Below, piece after piece: positions 6,377-7,642 of a stretch of DNA of 7,642 nt. Each line of letters begins with the position of its first letter. Position 1 is the stretch's first letter. This DNA is from SZUA-365 sp034002405 (GTDB lineage Bacteria; Bacteroidota; Ignavibacteria; SZUA-365). The notes under the pieces are model-generated. The model made no database searches and had not been told where the DNA came from. It was given only the letters and a program-made list of their open reading frames with translations. The stretch covers positions 1-7,642 of the forward strand of contig JAVFAS010000099.1 in the NCBI GenBank assembly GCA_034002405.1, in the 5' to 3' direction. A program made the position numbers and the translations under genes.

Positions 6377-7525
6377 TTGGAAACAAGTCTGAACCCCACC
6401 AAGCGAATCGTCCTGCTGGATGTCATGCGTGCATGGGCCGTGTTGATGATGATCCAGGGACATTCCATCGATGCCCTCCTTGACAGCAGTTACTACGACA
6501 ACAGCTCGATGATTTTCAATATCTGGCTGTTCAACCGTGGACTGACCGCGCCGATCTTCCTCTTCGGCTCGGGCTTCGCGTATGTCATCGCCACCTTCCG
6601 GAAGATGGATGCCGGTGCGTCGTTGCCGATGCCCGTGCTGGTCAAGCGCCTGCGCTGGATCGGCGTGCTCTTTCTGATCGGCGCGCTGATGCACCTGCCC
6701 GCGGGCACGGTCGGCGACCTGTTCACCCTCTCCGCCGACAAATGGCAACGGTTCTTCAACGTGGACGTGCTGCGCCTGATATCGGTGACGCTTCTCGGAC
6801 TTTTTGGTCTCTTTTTCCTCACCCGGACACGGGAACGGCTGTTCACCTCGGCCCTCGGGATCGGACTCGGATTGATCCTCGTCTCTCCCTTTGTCGCGAT
6901 GGTCACCTGGACGGACTTCCTCCCCATCGGTCTTGCGGCCTGGATGACGACGGCGACCGGCTCATGGTTCCCGATTTTCCCCTTCTCCGGTTATCTCTTC
7001 ATGGGAGCCGCCGCCGCCGCGTTGTACATGAAGTGGCAGGCGGAAGGACGTACGCGGTCGCTCCCGAAATATTATCTTATCGCCGCGTCCGCGCTCCTGC
7101 TCGCCTTTTTCGTGCCGCGGCTGATCTGGGGCTGGCAGCTCCCGCTGGCGGATGGATCCGCGAGTCCCTGGCTCACCTTCAGCCGTCTCGGCTGGGTGCT
7201 GATGCTCTGGGCCGTCATCGGCTTCCTCTTGCGCAAGGTCGAGCGCATTCCGGAGATCATCCCGGTTGTCGGGCAACACACGCTCTTTATCTACGTGTCG
7301 CACATCGTCATGCTCTACGGATCCGCCTGGATGCCGGGCATGCGGCAGACACTCGGCAAGACGCTCGAGCTCGAGGCGGTTTTCATCATCATCGCCTTCC
7401 TGATCGCCACCACCTTCACCGCCGCGTACTGGATGCACACGCAAAAGATCAACAGAAGCGTCGTGTACCGTTACCTCCCCTACGCCGCCATGGTGGTACT
7501 GGCGACCGTGTTACTCTTCGCGTAG
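6377..7525 (+). CDS. Heparan-alpha-glucosaminide N-acetyltransferase-like (DUF1624/YeiB-like) integral membrane acyltransferase
   Basis: A 382-aa inner-membrane protein with about 10-11 hydrophobic segments (roughly residues 11-28, 52-73, 92-108, 130-149, 158-176, 197-217, 232-250, 268-286, 298-316, 332-352 and 365-381). The family signature opens the protein: RIVLLDVMRAWAVLMMIQGH (10-29), with Asp15, Arg18 and His29 in the usual places; the His is the likely acetyl-transfer residue by analogy with HGSNAT. TAPIFLFGSGF (57-67), FPIFPFSGYLFMGA (198-211) and VGQHTLFIYVSHIVML (298-313) also fit. Such proteins are thought to move an acyl group across the membrane onto a sugar or other envelope acceptor; the acceptor here is unknown. 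No in-frame ATG precedes the conserved region. I chose the TTG at 6377 because it follows the promoter and leaves the short N-terminus normal for the family; a GGAG sits only 2 bases upstream, which is tight. Earlier TTG/GTG codons give a 415-aa version with an unlikely N-terminus. It stands alone, divergent from valS, with its own terminator. Confidence 0.82.
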   Translation: METSLNPTKRIVLLDVMRAWAVLMMIQGHSIDALLDSSYYDNSSMIFNIWLFNRGLTAPIFLFGSGFAYVIATFRKMDAGASLPMPVLVKRLRWIGVLFLIGALMHLPAGTVGDLFTLSADKWQRFFNVDVLRLISVTLLGLFGLFFLTRTRERLFTSALGIGLGLILVSPFVAMVTWTDFLPIGLAAWMTTATGSWFPIFPFSGYLFMGAAAAALYMKWQAEGRTRSLPKYYLIAASALLLAFFVPRLIWGWQLPLADGSASPWLTFSRLGWVLMLWAVIGFLLRKVERIPEIIPVVGQHTLFIYVSHIVMLYGSAWMPGMRQTLGKTLELEAVFIIIAFLIATTFTAAYWMHTQKINRSVVYRYLPYAAMVVLATVLLFA

Positions 7526-7569
7526 GAAGAAACCACCAAAACGCGAAAAAAAGACGCGAAAGGTTTTTC

Positions 7570-7600
7570 AAGGCGCCCCTCCCGGGCGCCTTTCGCTTTT
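7570..7600 (+). terminator. Rho-independent terminator of the acyltransferase gene
   Basis: AAGGCGCCC (7570-7578) pairs perfectly with GGGCGCCTT (7584-7592) across a 5-base loop, and a T-rich tail ending in TTTT at 7597-7600 follows. It begins 44 bases after the stop codon. A competing pairing exists: GCGAAAGG at 7556-7563 is complementary to CCTTTCGC at 7589-7596, which shares the downstream arm. Confidence 0.75.
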
Positions 7601-7642
7601 CCACCGCCGCCGCTCTCAGCGGGCGGTGCTCACCCCTCCCCG
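7601..7642. other. Non-coding right edge
   Basis: The last 42 bases after the terminator are GC-rich, with C-rich runs. I see no start codon with a ribosome binding site and no promoter in them. Confidence 0.4.

Noticed and set aside
7008..7022. Run of GCC triplets
   Set aside because: It encodes alanines in a membrane segment of the acyltransferase; a short in-frame triplet run causes no frameshift and is ordinary in GC-rich genes.
1..7642. Search for tRNA, rRNA, CRISPR arrays, insertion sequences and toxin-antitoxin or defence genes
   Set aside because: By eye I found no cloverleaf ending in CCA, no regularly spaced repeats, no terminal inverted repeats with a transposase, and no defence-type domain in the four proteins.

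Overview
The window looks like a chromosomal fragment from a GC-rich member of the Bacteroidota/Chlorobiota/Ignavibacteria/Kapabacteria radiation. Three things point there. A secreted protein ends in what looks like a type A sorting domain of the type IX secretion system (T9SS), which is largely confined to that group. The one good promoter matches the Bacteroidota form (TTG, about 20 bp, TAnnTTTG). Ribosome binding sites are mostly weak or absent. I cannot name a species. All four genes are complete and I see no mobile element, CRISPR array, tRNA or rRNA.

Minus strand, right to left (6129 to 55): three closely packed genes that look like one transcription unit. First is valS (valyl-tRNA synthetase, 925 aa), with a clear ribosome binding site and a roughly 120-nt leader that holds a stable hairpin. 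Next is a 261-aa exported protein of outer-membrane beta-barrel type, probably starting at a TTG that overlaps the end of valS by 14 bp. Then, after 5 bp, comes an 839-aa secreted Asp-box (BNR/sortilin-like) beta-propeller protein with the C-terminal T9SS signal. No terminator follows it in the 54 bp before the left edge, so the unit may continue outside the window.

Plus strand, right end (6377 to 7525): a 382-aa polytopic membrane protein of the heparan-alpha-glucosaminide N-acetyltransferase-like (DUF1624/YeiB-like) acyltransferase group, transcribed divergently from valS and followed by a strong rho-independent terminator.

The 247-bp divergent intergenic region (6130-6376) is visibly more AT-rich than its surroundings and carries most of the regulatory signal: a perfect 8-bp-arm inverted repeat, a second copy of its half-site next to the acyltransferase promoter, and the valS leader hairpin. 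The two downstream genes of the operon and the acyltransferase all concern the cell envelope, while valS is housekeeping. The linkage may simply give steady expression to the envelope genes. I do not see a convincing new defence, mobile or biosynthetic system here. The most useful leads are the operator-like repeats, the valS leader, and a nine-G tract inside the surface protein gene.
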